A stretch of DNA of 64,000 nt, taken from NCBI RefSeq assembly GCF_004216715.1, contig NZ_SGXG01000001.1, positions 3,208,501 through 3,272,500 on the forward strand. The letters run 5' to 3'. Both the position numbers and the translations under genes were made by a program. The notes beneath the pieces are model-generated. The model saw only the letters and a program-made list of their open reading frames with translations, had not been told where the DNA came from and searched no databases. Shown piece after piece: positions 25,193 through 33,766 of this stretch. Source of the stretch: Cecembia calidifontis. GTDB taxonomy: Bacteria > Bacteroidota > Bacteroidia > Cytophagales > Cyclobacteriaceae. Every line of letters begins with the position of its first letter. Within the stretch, counting starts at the first letter, position 1.

Positions 25193-26452
25193 TTAAAACA
25201 ACCTCATGAAATTATTTTGTTGTGGTGGGTTTGTTTGAACGGGGTGTTGAGGATCAGAAATTTGGTACCTGATCTTATTTTTAGCTTTATTGCTAAGCAT
25301 CTGTTGTTCCACTCTTTGGGAAAAATCTTCCAGTATATTTCTAAAGTTGATGTAGGATTTTACTGCTTTGTCTGGATTTACTCCCACTTCAGTTGGCGTC
25401 CCGCTTTCCAATTGTCTAAAATTCCATTCGTCTTGTAGGTAAAACCAGGTTTTGATAATTTCTTTACTGTCTGTTTGGTAGATGTTATCCATTAAGGAAT
25501 CCATAAGCTCCAAAATTTCAGCTTGTAGCTGGTTAGGTGTAGGTGTTTTTTCTGGTAGGGGAAAATCATAGTTCCATTTTGCAAAAGAAATAGTTTTAAA
25601 TCTCCCATCCAGTTGTAACTCGGATGGTGTAAAAAAATCTATGCCTTTTTCTTTCATTAAATCCGGTAGTTTTTTCATAAATCGTAAGAAAAGTTCGCTC
25701 TTTGGATTTTCTTTTACCAAGTCCATACAGTCAATCAAAAGACATAGTAAGTTATTTTCTGTGCATGCCTTTTCCACCCAATCCAACATGTTTGTGGTAT
25801 AATCCCCATGGTTCTTGGCTTGCTTTTTTGGTTCTGATAATTTGAAAGCAAATAAATTGTCCGCGACTAAGATTCGGACAGGTTTCAAGCTTTCCGCTTC
25901 AAAAATGTTTGGTTTTAGAGTGGCCAAAATTTTATCTTCCATTTTTTTAGGTTGAATCCAAATTTTAAAACCCATTTCAGGTAATACCCTGCAAAGAAAG
26001 GAGTGAGGGTATGCGGAAATGTTGAGAAAAGTCCTGGGTATTTGACCAAATAGATTGAATACTTTTTGCTTTTGGGCCATGGTCTGTTGCATGAACTCAT
26101 ATTGGTATTTTTGGGAAAGTATGGAATGAGAATATGTCTGGGATAAAAATTCAACGTTACCCAAATCATTCATTTTTTTTAATTCTTTGATAATTGTTGG
26201 AGAGGAGATTTCCAAAAGATCAAGAGTTGTTCCTGAAAAGGAAAAACTTACTTTAAATCCCAAGTCAGTTCTTTGGAAAAATTCCAACAAGAGTTTATTG
26301 AGTGGTTTAAAACTCTTTGCCTCAAACTGTTTGATTGCTTCTGTATTTAAGAAAGTGTTAAAATAATTGTGATCCTTCCCGATTTCAAAAAACCGGTAGT
26401 CCTTAAATATAACGGGTTGGTGGGTATACAATACCAGTGACAAGGATTTCAT
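25193..26452 (-). CDS. GH57-like protein lacking the catalytic nucleophile
   Basis: 419 residues. The N-terminal half has the glycoside hydrolase 57 layout: HQP near residues 11-13, RFFEIGKDHNYF, FKVSFSFSGT (about 67-75), NVEFLSQTYSHS (about 99-110) and FGQIPRTFLN. The region that in active members reads FRNTEL, with Glu as nucleophile, reads FLNISA here (142-147): the next 16 positions align without a gap to the EMGFK landmark, so the Glu is replaced by Ser146. The acid/base Asp may remain (IDCMD, Asp241), but the usual following ETFGEH stretch is gone. It is probably a catalytically dead relative that binds alpha-glucan or has another role. No starch genes are adjacent. Confidence 0.75.
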   Translation of the reverse strand: MKSLSLVLYTHQPVIFKDYRFFEIGKDHNYFNTFLNTEAIKQFEAKSFKPLNKLLLEFFQRTDLGFKVSFSFSGTTLDLLEISSPTIIKELKKMNDLGNVEFLSQTYSHSILSQKYQYEFMQQTMAQKQKVFNLFGQIPRTFLNISAYPHSFLCRVLPEMGFKIWIQPKKMEDKILATLKPNIFEAESLKPVRILVADNLFAFKLSEPKKQAKNHGDYTTNMLDWVEKACTENNLLCLLIDCMDLVKENPKSELFLRFMKKLPDLMKEKGIDFFTPSELQLDGRFKTISFAKWNYDFPLPEKTPTPNQLQAEILELMDSLMDNIYQTDSKEIIKTWFYLQDEWNFRQLESGTPTEVGVNPDKAVKSYINFRNILEDFSQRVEQQMLSNKAKNKIRYQISDPQHPVQTNPPQQNNFMRLF

Positions 26453-26722
26453 TGGCCATGAAATTTAAAGTCTATTTGATCTGTTAAATGGTTCAATTAT
26501 CCAGTTTATTTACGACTGGAACCCTTCGGCAATCAGACTGGTGGTTTTGATGAGTTTAAAAAGTAATTCGATTTTCAAGTAGCTAACTTATTGATTCAAA
26601 ATTAATTGACTAACCATATGTGTCATATGATTTTCGTCATGCTTTCAAAAAAAATATTACTTTTTATCCCATACAGTTCGTAAAGTATTCAGTATGGAAT
26701 TTCAATTAAGGAATTTTAAAAG

Positions 26723-28321
26723 CTATTTCCTTAAACCCTTTCTTTCCTCATAAACCTCTCCGGGAATCACGGCGCTTGCCTTATTCCCAAAATGATTGCG
26801 GAGAAAAGTGAGGATATCTGCCAATTCCCGGTCAGTTAAATGATCAAAAGCTGGCATTTCCTGATTATACTGCTTTCCATTCACTTCAATCTTCCCTGAT
26901 AAACCGGCCAACATAAGGCGGATCAACCTTCCTTTATCCCCAACTACCCAATCTGTTTCTGAAATTGGCGGGATAAGATCTTCAGAACCCTTTCCCTCTG
27001 GACCATGGCAAACCAGACAATGGGTGTTATAGAGTTTAGCTCCTGATTCTAGTTCTTGGTTGATCCCATAGTTCCAGTTTTCATCCATCAGTGCAATGGC
27101 TTCAGATTCTTTTTTGAAAACAGGAAGCCCGTGAATAGGCTTTTCATTGTTTCCCATTTTCCTAATTCGGAGGATTCTGTCAGGTCCTTCAGGCAAGCCA
27201 TCATACATCCATGGTTGGAAGCGGGGATGCCAGTCCCTGTTACTTGTGGAAAAATAGATACTCCCATCTGAGGCCACAGCGATATCCCTGATTCTTCCCA
27301 ATGACTTTTGAAGAAAAATATCTTCTGATAAGATTTGGTTTCCTGTTTCATCCAGGTGCAATATTCTGATAGACATTCCTTTCATGGTAGCCAATAAAAG
27401 GCTGTTTTCCCACTCTGGGATTTGGGCAGTATGATAAAAGGCCAGTCCTGCAGCTGCTATTGTTGGCGTCCATGCTATCAAAGGTTCTTTTGTGGAATAA
27501 TTTGAAGCGTATAGTTTTTCTTTTTCCTGGTCAATGTAACCATGCACCTCAGGCCAGCCATAATTTCCTCCTTTTGTCAGTAGATTGATTTCATCATCTG
27601 TGATGGCGCCATGGTCTGAACCATACAGTTTTCCATTTTTTCCGAATGCAAGGCCTTGGGAATTTCTTAAACCCTTGGCCCATACAGAACTTCCCGGGAT
27701 AGGATTGTCTTCTGGGATGCTACCATCCAAATTCAACCGGTGTATTTTTCCTCCTGCAAAGGCATCATCTAAAACCAAATCAACCTTACCTACATCCCCT
27801 AAGGAAAAATATAATTTCCCATCTTCAGAAATGGCTATTCTAGAACCATTATGATAAGTAGCACCTGGCAAGCTGTCCAAAATTATTTTTGCTTGCCCAA
27901 GTGTCTGTCCATTGAAAGTGTACCTTTCTAATCTTGAAAAAATTTCTTCATCCAATCCTCCCTGTTCTTTGGCAAAGGTGTAATGGAGAAAAACCCATTT
28001 TTTTTCAGGATGCACTGCCATACCCAATAAGCCATAGGATTTTTTGGCGATAAGACCGGGGACTTGGTAGATCATTTTTTGCCTGCCGGTTTTTAGATCC
28101 AAAAGATGCAATGTTCCATTTATTTGGGTAAACCAAAGTTTACCATCTTCAGCAGTTTCAATATCCCATGGAACCTCTAAACCATTTACAATTTCAGAAA
28201 TCTCTAATAAGGAATTGTCAAGTTGGATATATCCGACAACCGGAAAATCAGGATTCAAATCTTTTTTAGGTTGGCAAAATGGAAATAAAATGAATAGGCA
28301 GAATAGGCAGGTTTTGTTCAT
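26723..28321 (-). CDS. PQQ-type sugar dehydrogenase fused to cytochrome c, lipoprotein
   Basis: 532 residues. A short signal with a cysteine at about 16 (LFPFC) suggests a lipoprotein. A soluble glucose/sorbosone-dehydrogenase beta-propeller (about 35-400; VPWDIETAEDGKLWFTQ, GLRNSQGLAFGKNGKLYGSDHG, GGNYGWPE) is followed by a cytochrome c domain with the haem motif CLVCH (about 437-441) and a distal MPAF methionine. Such proteins oxidise a sugar or other alcohol with PQQ and pass electrons to the bound haem. No PQQ biosynthesis genes are in the window, so the cofactor would have to come from elsewhere. A DUF4287-like gene starts upstream and ends 15 bp before it. Confidence 0.9.
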   Translation of the reverse strand: MNKTCLFCLFILFPFCQPKKDLNPDFPVVGYIQLDNSLLEISEIVNGLEVPWDIETAEDGKLWFTQINGTLHLLDLKTGRQKMIYQVPGLIAKKSYGLLGMAVHPEKKWVFLHYTFAKEQGGLDEEIFSRLERYTFNGQTLGQAKIILDSLPGATYHNGSRIAISEDGKLYFSLGDVGKVDLVLDDAFAGGKIHRLNLDGSIPEDNPIPGSSVWAKGLRNSQGLAFGKNGKLYGSDHGAITDDEINLLTKGGNYGWPEVHGYIDQEKEKLYASNYSTKEPLIAWTPTIAAAGLAFYHTAQIPEWENSLLLATMKGMSIRILHLDETGNQILSEDIFLQKSLGRIRDIAVASDGSIYFSTSNRDWHPRFQPWMYDGLPEGPDRILRIRKMGNNEKPIHGLPVFKKESEAIALMDENWNYGINQELESGAKLYNTHCLVCHGPEGKGSEDLIPPISETDWVVGDKGRLIRLMLAGLSGKIEVNGKQYNQEMPAFDHLTDRELADILTFLRNHFGNKASAVIPGEVYEERKGLRK

Positions 28322-28336
28322 GCCGAAAATTAAAAA

Positions 28337-28555
28337 TTAATTGTCTTTGTTTTGGTCCCTTTTATGACTTCTTAAGGCTTTGAAAGCAATAAAATGGGCG
28401 GTTTTATAATTGAGTCCTTCAGACTCTATAAGGAACTTGATGATCTCATCTTGTTTATCAAGATGCAATACCTTGATCATGGAAATCCAGTCTTCCAGGC
28501 GCATGCCGGTATTTTTATAAAGGATGTCCACTATGGAAGGATCGTTTTCATCCAT
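28337..28555 (-). CDS. DUF4287-like small protein
   Basis: 72 residues, cytoplasmic and helical. The YKNTGMRLEDWISMIK and FLIESEGLNYKTAHFIAFKAL segments match the DUF4287 pattern (NTGKSLEEW…GLgxxxAxxIAxkAL). Its function is unknown. It lies 15 bp before the dehydrogenase/cytochrome gene on the same strand and may share a transcript with it; a functional link is not evident. Confidence 0.75.
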   Translation of the reverse strand: MDENDPSIVDILYKNTGMRLEDWISMIKVLHLDKQDEIIKFLIESEGLNYKTAHFIAFKALRSHKRDQNKDN

Positions 28556-28795
28556 AGATAGGTGGAGTCTTAAAGTAGGAATTTCAATTTATTGATGTTC
28601 AGCAATTTACAAAAATTATGTTGTATTCTGGTTTAAATTGTTTTTTTTTGACTAAAAAGGAAAATAGGGACAGGTTTTAGCCCAAATTTCATTTGAATGG
28701 GAGGTTTAACCAGTTGGAAAACAGTGTGATTTAGTAGTTTTTACACAAAAGCATCAAATTTGTAAGAGATTTATGTCTTCAAAAAAAACATTTTT

Positions 28796-29491
28796 TCAAT
28801 TCTTTTTAAGGATTTCGGTCACTTGCCTGATGTTCTCCAATTGAAAAAAATTGGGATGTTCAATGGTATGGCTTACTTCCTCATGGATCCAGGTAATGTG
28901 AAAAGGAATGTGCACTGCATTGCCTCCCAGCTCCAGAACTGGCAAAACATCCGATTTTATGGAATTGCCAATCATCAGAAAGTTTTGGGGTTCGCAGTCC
29001 AAATGCTTGAGGAGCTTTTTGTAATCATTCACTTTTTTGTCACTCATAATTTCTATGTGATGGAAGTGTTTTTCCAATCCGGATTTGATCAACTTCCTCT
29101 CCTGATCCATCAGGTCTCCTTTTGTAGCCATCACCATTCGATAGGAACCATTGAGATCTTTTAAAACTTCTTCGACCCCTTCAATTAAAATGACAGGTTT
29201 GGCCAACATTTCTTTTCCTATTTCAAGGGCCTGTTCCACCAACCGGATGTGGGCTGTATTTTCAGATACCTTTAATATGGTTTCTATCATACTCAGCATA
29301 AATCCTTTGATTCCATATCCATAGAGGGAAAGGTTTTGGATTTCTGTTTTAAAAAGTTCCTGATCTACAGCATGATGGGGGAGGTAATCTTCCAAAAGTG
29401 AGCAGAATTTGTTTTCCGCCTCCCTAAAATAGGGCTCATTTACCCATAAGGTATCATCTGCATCAAATGCAATCACTTTGATGTCATTCAT
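28796..29491 (-). CDS. HAD-superfamily hydrolase
   Basis: 231 residues. Motif I is FDADDTLW (nucleophile Asp near residue 10), motif II VMATKGD, a motif III lysine in SDKKVNDYKK and motif IV GNSIKSDVLP. The cap is helical and inserted after motif I (C1 type). It is likely a small-molecule phosphatase in the cytoplasm; the substrate cannot be told. The 240 bp downstream, between it and the DUF4287-like gene, holds nothing I recognise. Confidence 0.9.
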   Translation of the reverse strand: MNDIKVIAFDADDTLWVNEPYFREAENKFCSLLEDYLPHHAVDQELFKTEIQNLSLYGYGIKGFMLSMIETILKVSENTAHIRLVEQALEIGKEMLAKPVILIEGVEEVLKDLNGSYRMVMATKGDLMDQERKLIKSGLEKHFHHIEIMSDKKVNDYKKLLKHLDCEPQNFLMIGNSIKSDVLPVLELGGNAVHIPFHITWIHEEVSHTIEHPNFFQLENIRQVTEILKKN

Positions 29492-29527
29492 AGGATAATG
29501 TTTGAAAAGTTAGATTTGTCAGCTAAT

Positions 29528-30340
29528 TTAATGATTGGAAAAATTTTCCTGCAGTAAATTTTTCCCAAGTATGGGCTCGATCAAATTCCCATCAATTTCA
29601 CCTCTGTTCTGCAACAAAATATCCCAAGGCTCCATTCTAGGCTCATCAGAAAGGTCAAAAGTGCCAAAATGCATGGGGACGAAATATTTGCCTTCCATTT
29701 TATTGAAAACCTGTATGGCATCATATGGGCTGATATGTACTGGTTCCATAAACCATTCTGGTTTAAATGCCCCTATTCCCATCAGACAATAATCAGGTGC
29801 TCCCAAAGTATTTTTAATATCTTCAAAATGGGGACCATTGCCGCTATCTCCCATGAAGTAGATGGAGTATTTACCGTTTTTGATGTAAAATCCTCCCCAA
29901 AGTGTTTTGTTTAAGTCCCAAAGTCCTCTTCTTGACCAATGCCTGCTTGGAACATAGGTTATTTCTAAGTTTAAATCTGATAACGCGTATTGTTGAAACC
30001 AGCCTGCTTCCTGTATGGAATTGCCATTGATCCAGGAATCTATTGTTTTTTCCATACCAAGACCTGTAAGTATCTTCAGGTTTGGATGATTTTCAATAAG
30101 GTATTGAATGGATTTTTTATCTAGATGATCCCTATGATCATGGGATAAGAGGAGGTAATCTATTTGGGGTAACTTTTCCAATGAAAATGGTAGAGGACTT
30201 TCCCGTTTAAGAAAAATATTGTCAAAAAGCATAGGATCTGTTAAAATCACTTTGCCGTCTATCTGCATCAGGAAGGTGGCATGGCCGATCCAAATTAGGT
30301 AATCTTCGGAACTATCGAGCAATAGACCGTCAAACTCCAT
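29528..30340 (-). CDS. MBL-fold metallohydrolase, catalytic part (split from its membrane anchor)
   Basis: 270 residues with the metallo-beta-lactamase fold: GHATFLMQIDGKVILTDP, the zinc motif SHDHRDHLD (His67, His69, Asp71, His72), later FMGDSGNGPHF and the MHFGTFDLSDEP end. It resembles the UlaG/NAPE-PLD-like group. Relatives in Bacteroidota of about 360 residues carry an N-terminal membrane helix and linker; here that part is a separate frame that ends in TAA, with this ATG as the very next codon in the same frame. A strong Shine-Dalgarno (AGGAGG, six bases before the ATG) would allow separate initiation. Confidence 0.9.
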   Translation of the reverse strand: MEFDGLLLDSSEDYLIWIGHATFLMQIDGKVILTDPMLFDNIFLKRESPLPFSLEKLPQIDYLLLSHDHRDHLDKKSIQYLIENHPNLKILTGLGMEKTIDSWINGNSIQEAGWFQQYALSDLNLEITYVPSRHWSRRGLWDLNKTLWGGFYIKNGKYSIYFMGDSGNGPHFEDIKNTLGAPDYCLMGIGAFKPEWFMEPVHISPYDAIQVFNKMEGKYFVPMHFGTFDLSDEPRMEPWDILLQNRGEIDGNLIEPILGKNLLQENFSNH

Positions 30341-30622
30341 TTATAACCTCCTTTGTTCTTCCTTCTTTTCTTTCTTTTGAGGATTTTTGCTCAGCTGCCA
30401 TTTTAATAGGTCTCCAAAATTTGAATCAAAAGGTTGGTATAAGTTGGTAAACCTCCCATTTTGATCCACGGGTGTACCTTTCCAGTTGGAGTGAGGTGCT
30501 ACGGTGATCAAATCAGGGTTGTCAACAAAACCTTCTTCGGTTTCTTTTTCAATTACATTGTAGGCCACTAGGAAGAGTAAAAGGGTGATGGTAAAAAGAG
30601 ATAATCTGATGATTTTTTTCAT
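30341..30622 (-). CDS. N-terminal anchor segment of the split MBL hydrolase
   Basis: 93 residues: one membrane helix (about 4-22), then a hydrophilic linker (HSNWKGTPVDQNGRF, LYQPFDSNFGDLLKWQLSKNP) ending in QRRL and TAA. The linker motif GRFxNLYxPF…FGDLLKW is, from memory of the family, part of one continuous protein with the MBL domain. Here the stop codon is in frame with that domain and is followed directly by its ATG. It is either a gene fission, a nonsense mutation or a sequencing error. On its own it would be a small membrane-anchored protein. Confidence 0.75.
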   Translation of the reverse strand: MKKIIRLSLFTITLLLFLVAYNVIEKETEEGFVDNPDLITVAPHSNWKGTPVDQNGRFTNLYQPFDSNFGDLLKWQLSKNPQKKEKKEEQRRL

Positions 30623-30720
30623 AATTCATCCCTAAAACACCTTACATTAGATATTTGTTCGCATTATAAATGGATGGGATGAAGCTTGTCCTGTAATGGA
30701 CAATCACTAAATAGCCTTTT

Positions 30721-31338
30721 TTATTGCCTGTCCAACATGTATGAAAAGGCCTGAAAACTGTTCATGACCAGATTCTCCGTTTCATTAATTTTTAAAAGGC
30801 CAGATCTTTCACGGATTTTGAGGGATACCAATCCATGAAGCGTTGCCCAAATGGTATAGGTGGTTGCATCAGCAGTTTGTCCTCTAAAGTATCCGTTGAG
30901 CATACATTCCCGAACATTTTTTTTCAACATTTCAAAAACCGTTTCCCCTTCTTTCCAGCTTTTATCCTCTTCCTCGAGGATATGTTCCATAGGAGCTTTT
31001 AAGGTGAACATCAGGTCATATATGACGGGGTTTTCAAGGGCAAAGAGCACATAATTTTTTCCCATAGCTTTTAACCTGCCCATGGGATCAGCGATATTCA
31101 TCACAGATTCCATTTTATGTTTCAGATTTTGAAAGCCTTCCTGATGCAAGGCATGGAAAATCTCATTTTTATCCTTGAAGTAATGGTAAATTATCCCGGG
31201 ACTGTATTCAATTTGTTCGGCGATGTTCCTTATAGACGTTTTTTCAAAACCATGTTTAAAAAACAGATTCCTTGCAGCACCCAAGATTAATCCCCTTAGT
31301 TGCTCTTTTTCCCTGATTTTTCTTTCGGCTACTCCCAT
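30721..31338 (-). CDS. TetR-family transcriptional regulator
   Basis: 205 residues with an N-terminal TetR DNA-binding domain (about 10-58): ILGAARNLFFKHGFEKTSIRNIAEQIEYSPGI is the helix-turn-helix region, then YHYFKDKNEIFHAL. The C-terminal ligand domain (about 80-205) resembles the WHG-type domain (TYTIWATLHGLVSLKI). Its inducer is unknown. It probably represses itself through the palindrome just upstream at 31367-31379. Neighbouring genes that it might also control are the divergent oxidoreductase at 31480 and the MBL pair downstream. Confidence 0.93.
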   Translation of the reverse strand: MGVAERKIREKEQLRGLILGAARNLFFKHGFEKTSIRNIAEQIEYSPGIIYHYFKDKNEIFHALHQEGFQNLKHKMESVMNIADPMGRLKAMGKNYVLFALENPVIYDLMFTLKAPMEHILEEEDKSWKEGETVFEMLKKNVRECMLNGYFRGQTADATTYTIWATLHGLVSLKIRERSGLLKINETENLVMNSFQAFSYMLDRQ

Positions 31339-31347
31339 AAAAAGTTG

Positions 31348-31380
31348 TTAAACAGCCTAATATAAATAAACATTGTTTAA
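31348..31380. promoter_or_regulatory. Candidate TetR operator
   Basis: TAAACATTGTTTA (31367-31379) is a perfect 13-bp palindrome around a central T. A further TTAAACA at 31348-31354 mirrors TGTTTAA at 31374-31380. It sits 10-42 bp before the TetR start codon, where an autoregulatory operator is expected. Binding is inferred. Confidence 0.5.
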
Positions 31381-31479
31381 TAAAGCAAGAAAATTGGCGT
31401 TGGAACGCAAATAAATACTGGTAATTTGGCTAAATTGAAAGTGATTTAAACTTTAATCTCAAACCCAAAACCAATTCCT

Positions 31480-32601
31480 ATGCATTCAAGAAGAAATTTC
31501 CTGCAAAAATTGACCGCTACTGCATTTACGATTCCTTTGGTTTCCGGAGTTGTACCGGAAGTGTTTGCTCAACCTAAAAATGAAAATGAGAATGGAAAAG
31601 TCCTTAAAGTCGCATTGATGGGACTGGGGAGTTATGCCAATCGGGTGGCTGATGCCATGAAAGACTGTAAAAGGGCCAAAGTTACAGGGGTGATCAGTGG
31701 AACCCCGTCCAAAATCAAAGATTGGCAGGCCAGGTTCAATATACCGGATAAGAACTGTTACAATTACGAAAATTTTGATGCGATCAAAAACAACCCGGAC
31801 ATTGATGCGGTATATATCATTACTCCAAACGCCCAGCATCACGGGCAATGCCTGAGAGTGGCGGCAGCCGGTAAGCATGTGATCTGTGAAAAACCCATGT
31901 CCATCAATGCCAGGGAAGGAAGGGAAATGATCGCAGCTTGTAAAAAGGCAGGTGTACATTTGCTCATTGGATATAGGATGCATTTTGAAGCCAATACTCT
32001 AGAGATTGTTAGGATGAGAAGGGAGGGCGAATTGGGGCCTATAAGGTTTTTCCAAGGATTGAGCGGATTCAAAATCGGAGATCCTACCCAATGGAGATTG
32101 AACCGGGAATTAGCAGGTGGGGGAGCGATGATGGATATTGGTATTTATGCCATCAACGGATCAAGGTATATGGTAGGAGAGGAGCCCATATGGGTGACTG
32201 CCCAGGAAGTTAAAACAGACCCTGTCAAATTTAGGGAAGGGGTAGATGAGACCATTACATTTCAATTAGGGTTTCCGTCAGGTGCTATCGCTTCCTGTCT
32301 ATCCACTTACAACATGAATTACCTGGATAAATTTTATCTGAATGGGGACAAGGGCTTTGCTGAGATGCAGCCTTCAACCGGTTACGGACCAATAAGATCA
32401 TGGACGAATAAAGGAAGATTGGATTTGCCCCATGTGACCCATCAGACTACACAGATGGATGAAATGGCAGCAATAATTTTGGATGGGAAAAAGGCCATCA
32501 TTCCTGTGGATGGTGAAGAAGGCTGGAAGGATATGGTCATCATTGATGCTATTTTCGAAGCGATCAAGACGGGGAAAAAAGTAGAGATTAAGTATGTCTA
32601 A
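31480..32601 (+). CDS. Tat-exported Gfo/Idh/MocA-family oxidoreductase
   Basis: 373 residues. A twin-arginine signal (SRRNFLQK at residues 3-10, then a hydrophobic stretch ending at VFAQ) indicates folded export. A Rossmann domain follows (VALMGLGSYANRVADAM), then the CEKPMS motif with its lysine and the C-terminal GFO_IDH_MocA domain (GGGAMMDIGIYAINGSRYMVG). The family uses tightly bound NAD(P) to oxidise or rearrange sugars. Several exported members resemble glucose-fructose oxidoreductase. It stands alone, divergent from the TetR gene with about 140 bp between them. Confidence 0.92.
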   Translation: MHSRRNFLQKLTATAFTIPLVSGVVPEVFAQPKNENENGKVLKVALMGLGSYANRVADAMKDCKRAKVTGVISGTPSKIKDWQARFNIPDKNCYNYENFDAIKNNPDIDAVYIITPNAQHHGQCLRVAAAGKHVICEKPMSINAREGREMIAACKKAGVHLLIGYRMHFEANTLEIVRMRREGELGPIRFFQGLSGFKIGDPTQWRLNRELAGGGAMMDIGIYAINGSRYMVGEEPIWVTAQEVKTDPVKFREGVDETITFQLGFPSGAIASCLSTYNMNYLDKFYLNGDKGFAEMQPSTGYGPIRSWTNKGRLDLPHVTHQTTQMDEMAAIILDGKKAIIPVDGEEGWKDMVIIDAIFEAIKTGKKVEIKYV

Positions 32602-33127
32602 TCAGGTGAAATGAGGGAAAAGGTTAAATAGCCAAGGCAAAAGGGTTGTAATGTAGAATGAGGAATTAGGGATGGCTTATCAGGGTTGTCATAGTTGTCA
32701 AGTTGTTATGGTTAGAGCTTTGTAAATTTGGAGATTTTATTCTACATGGGTGGAGACTAATGCCAGTATAAAATTCAATGTTAGCCTTACAGCGTTAACC
32801 ATTCCCATCCTTCCTGTAAGGACGGCCTACGTGCTGATCTTATAGAAGTGTAAAATGGGGATACCTATTATTTTCTTTTCCCTGACGATGAAAGCGTCAA
32901 ATTTCGCAGGTTATTTGCCCCGGGCCACTGTCCGGGGAAGGGTGGAAGTAGGTTTTTTAGGAAATCCCAACTCCGATGGAGTTGAATTGTACAGTCGGAT
33001 GTAGGAAGGTATAATTTATATCCGCGAAAACCCACCAAATCTTTTTCATCAGCGTTCAGTTGGAAAATAAGACGGATTTTTGGACAGAACGACAAGAAAT
33101 ATCTCCTTTATTAGCTTCAAAAAAGTA
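32602..33127. other. Gene-free 526-bp gap with two hairpins, possible REP-like element
   Basis: No supportable gene. CCCCGG (32918-32923) pairs with CCGGGG (32932-32937), and CAACTCC (32968-32974) pairs with GGAGTTG (32978-32984), separated by only 30 bp. This arrangement resembles dispersed palindromic elements of Bacteroidota chromosomes. Neither hairpin is followed by a T-tract, so they are poor terminators. The rest shows nothing I recognise. Confidence 0.45.
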
Positions 33128-33664
33128 TCAGTCCCCAAAGACCTGTTGGAATGCCTTGAGGTGTTCTTGCAGGTCTTTTTCGCTGAACAGGACCATACGG
33201 ATTGTGCGTATATGCTGAAGTTTCGGAGATTCTTCAGCAAATGTCCGAAAAGCAATAAGGGCGGCTTCCGTAATGGGGTATCCAAAAATGCCTGTGGAGA
33301 TGGCAGGGAATGCAATGGAGTTCAGTTTCTTTTCATCTGCCAATTTCAATGCATTTCGGTAGCAATTGGCCAAAAGTTTGGCTTCAGGCTTGTCTATCCC
33401 ATAGACCGGTCCAAGGCAATGGATGACAAAAGGATTGGGCAATCCATGACCGGAGGTGATGACTGCTTCTCCTGTTTGGATAGGAGCCAAGGCTTTGCAT
33501 TCCTCATATAATCCCGGACCTGCCTTTCGGTGAATGGCACCGGCTACACCACCTCCGGGAGCTAAATGTGCATTGGCCGCATTGACTATGGCATCTATGT
33601 CCGATTGGGAAGTGATGTCTCCCTCGAAGCATTCAATGGTTATTGGGCCTATTGTTGTTTTCAT
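33128..33664 (-). CDS. Macro-domain protein (O-acetyl-ADP-ribose deacetylase type)
   Basis: 178 residues forming a single macro domain. Motifs: DAIVNAANAHLAPGGGVAGAIH (ADP-ribose loop 1, about residues 25-45), GEAVITSGHGLP, and AFPAISTGIFGYP (phosphate loop, about 118-130). It should bind ADP-ribose and remove it, or its acetylated form, from targets (MacroD-type/YmdB-like). No ADP-ribosyltransferase or toxin partner is adjacent. A heptamer repeat array lies 28 bp upstream of the start. Confidence 0.93.
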   Translation of the reverse strand: MKTTIGPITIECFEGDITSQSDIDAIVNAANAHLAPGGGVAGAIHRKAGPGLYEECKALAPIQTGEAVITSGHGLPNPFVIHCLGPVYGIDKPEAKLLANCYRNALKLADEKKLNSIAFPAISTGIFGYPITEAALIAFRTFAEESPKLQHIRTIRMVLFSEKDLQEHLKAFQQVFGD

Positions 33665-33691
33665 TTTTTATGCGTTAAGTTCAAGTAATAT

Positions 33692-33733
33692 GTGCCATGT
33701 ACCATGTGCCATGTACGAAGTACCAAGTGACCA
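33692..33733 (+). repeat. Degenerate 7-bp tandem repeat (GTACCAW), array 1
   Basis: Six consecutive units: GTGCCAT, GTACCAT, GTGCCAT, GTACGAA, GTACCAA, GTGACCA. It lies between two minus-strand genes, upstream of the macro-domain gene. The same heptamer occurs at 42225 and 45497. Confidence 0.8.
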
Positions 33734-33766
33734 TGATAGACATTTAGAGTTAAGAGGTTCAAATGT

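Noticed and set aside
26600..26640. CATATG...CATATG repeat near 26615 as an operator
   Set aside because: Only 6-bp arms in very AT-rich DNA and no regulator adjacent; likely chance.
33692..33733. The heptamer arrays as CRISPR or phage attachment sites
   Set aside because: A 7-bp unit with no spacers, no cas genes and no integrase or tRNA nearby does not fit either.
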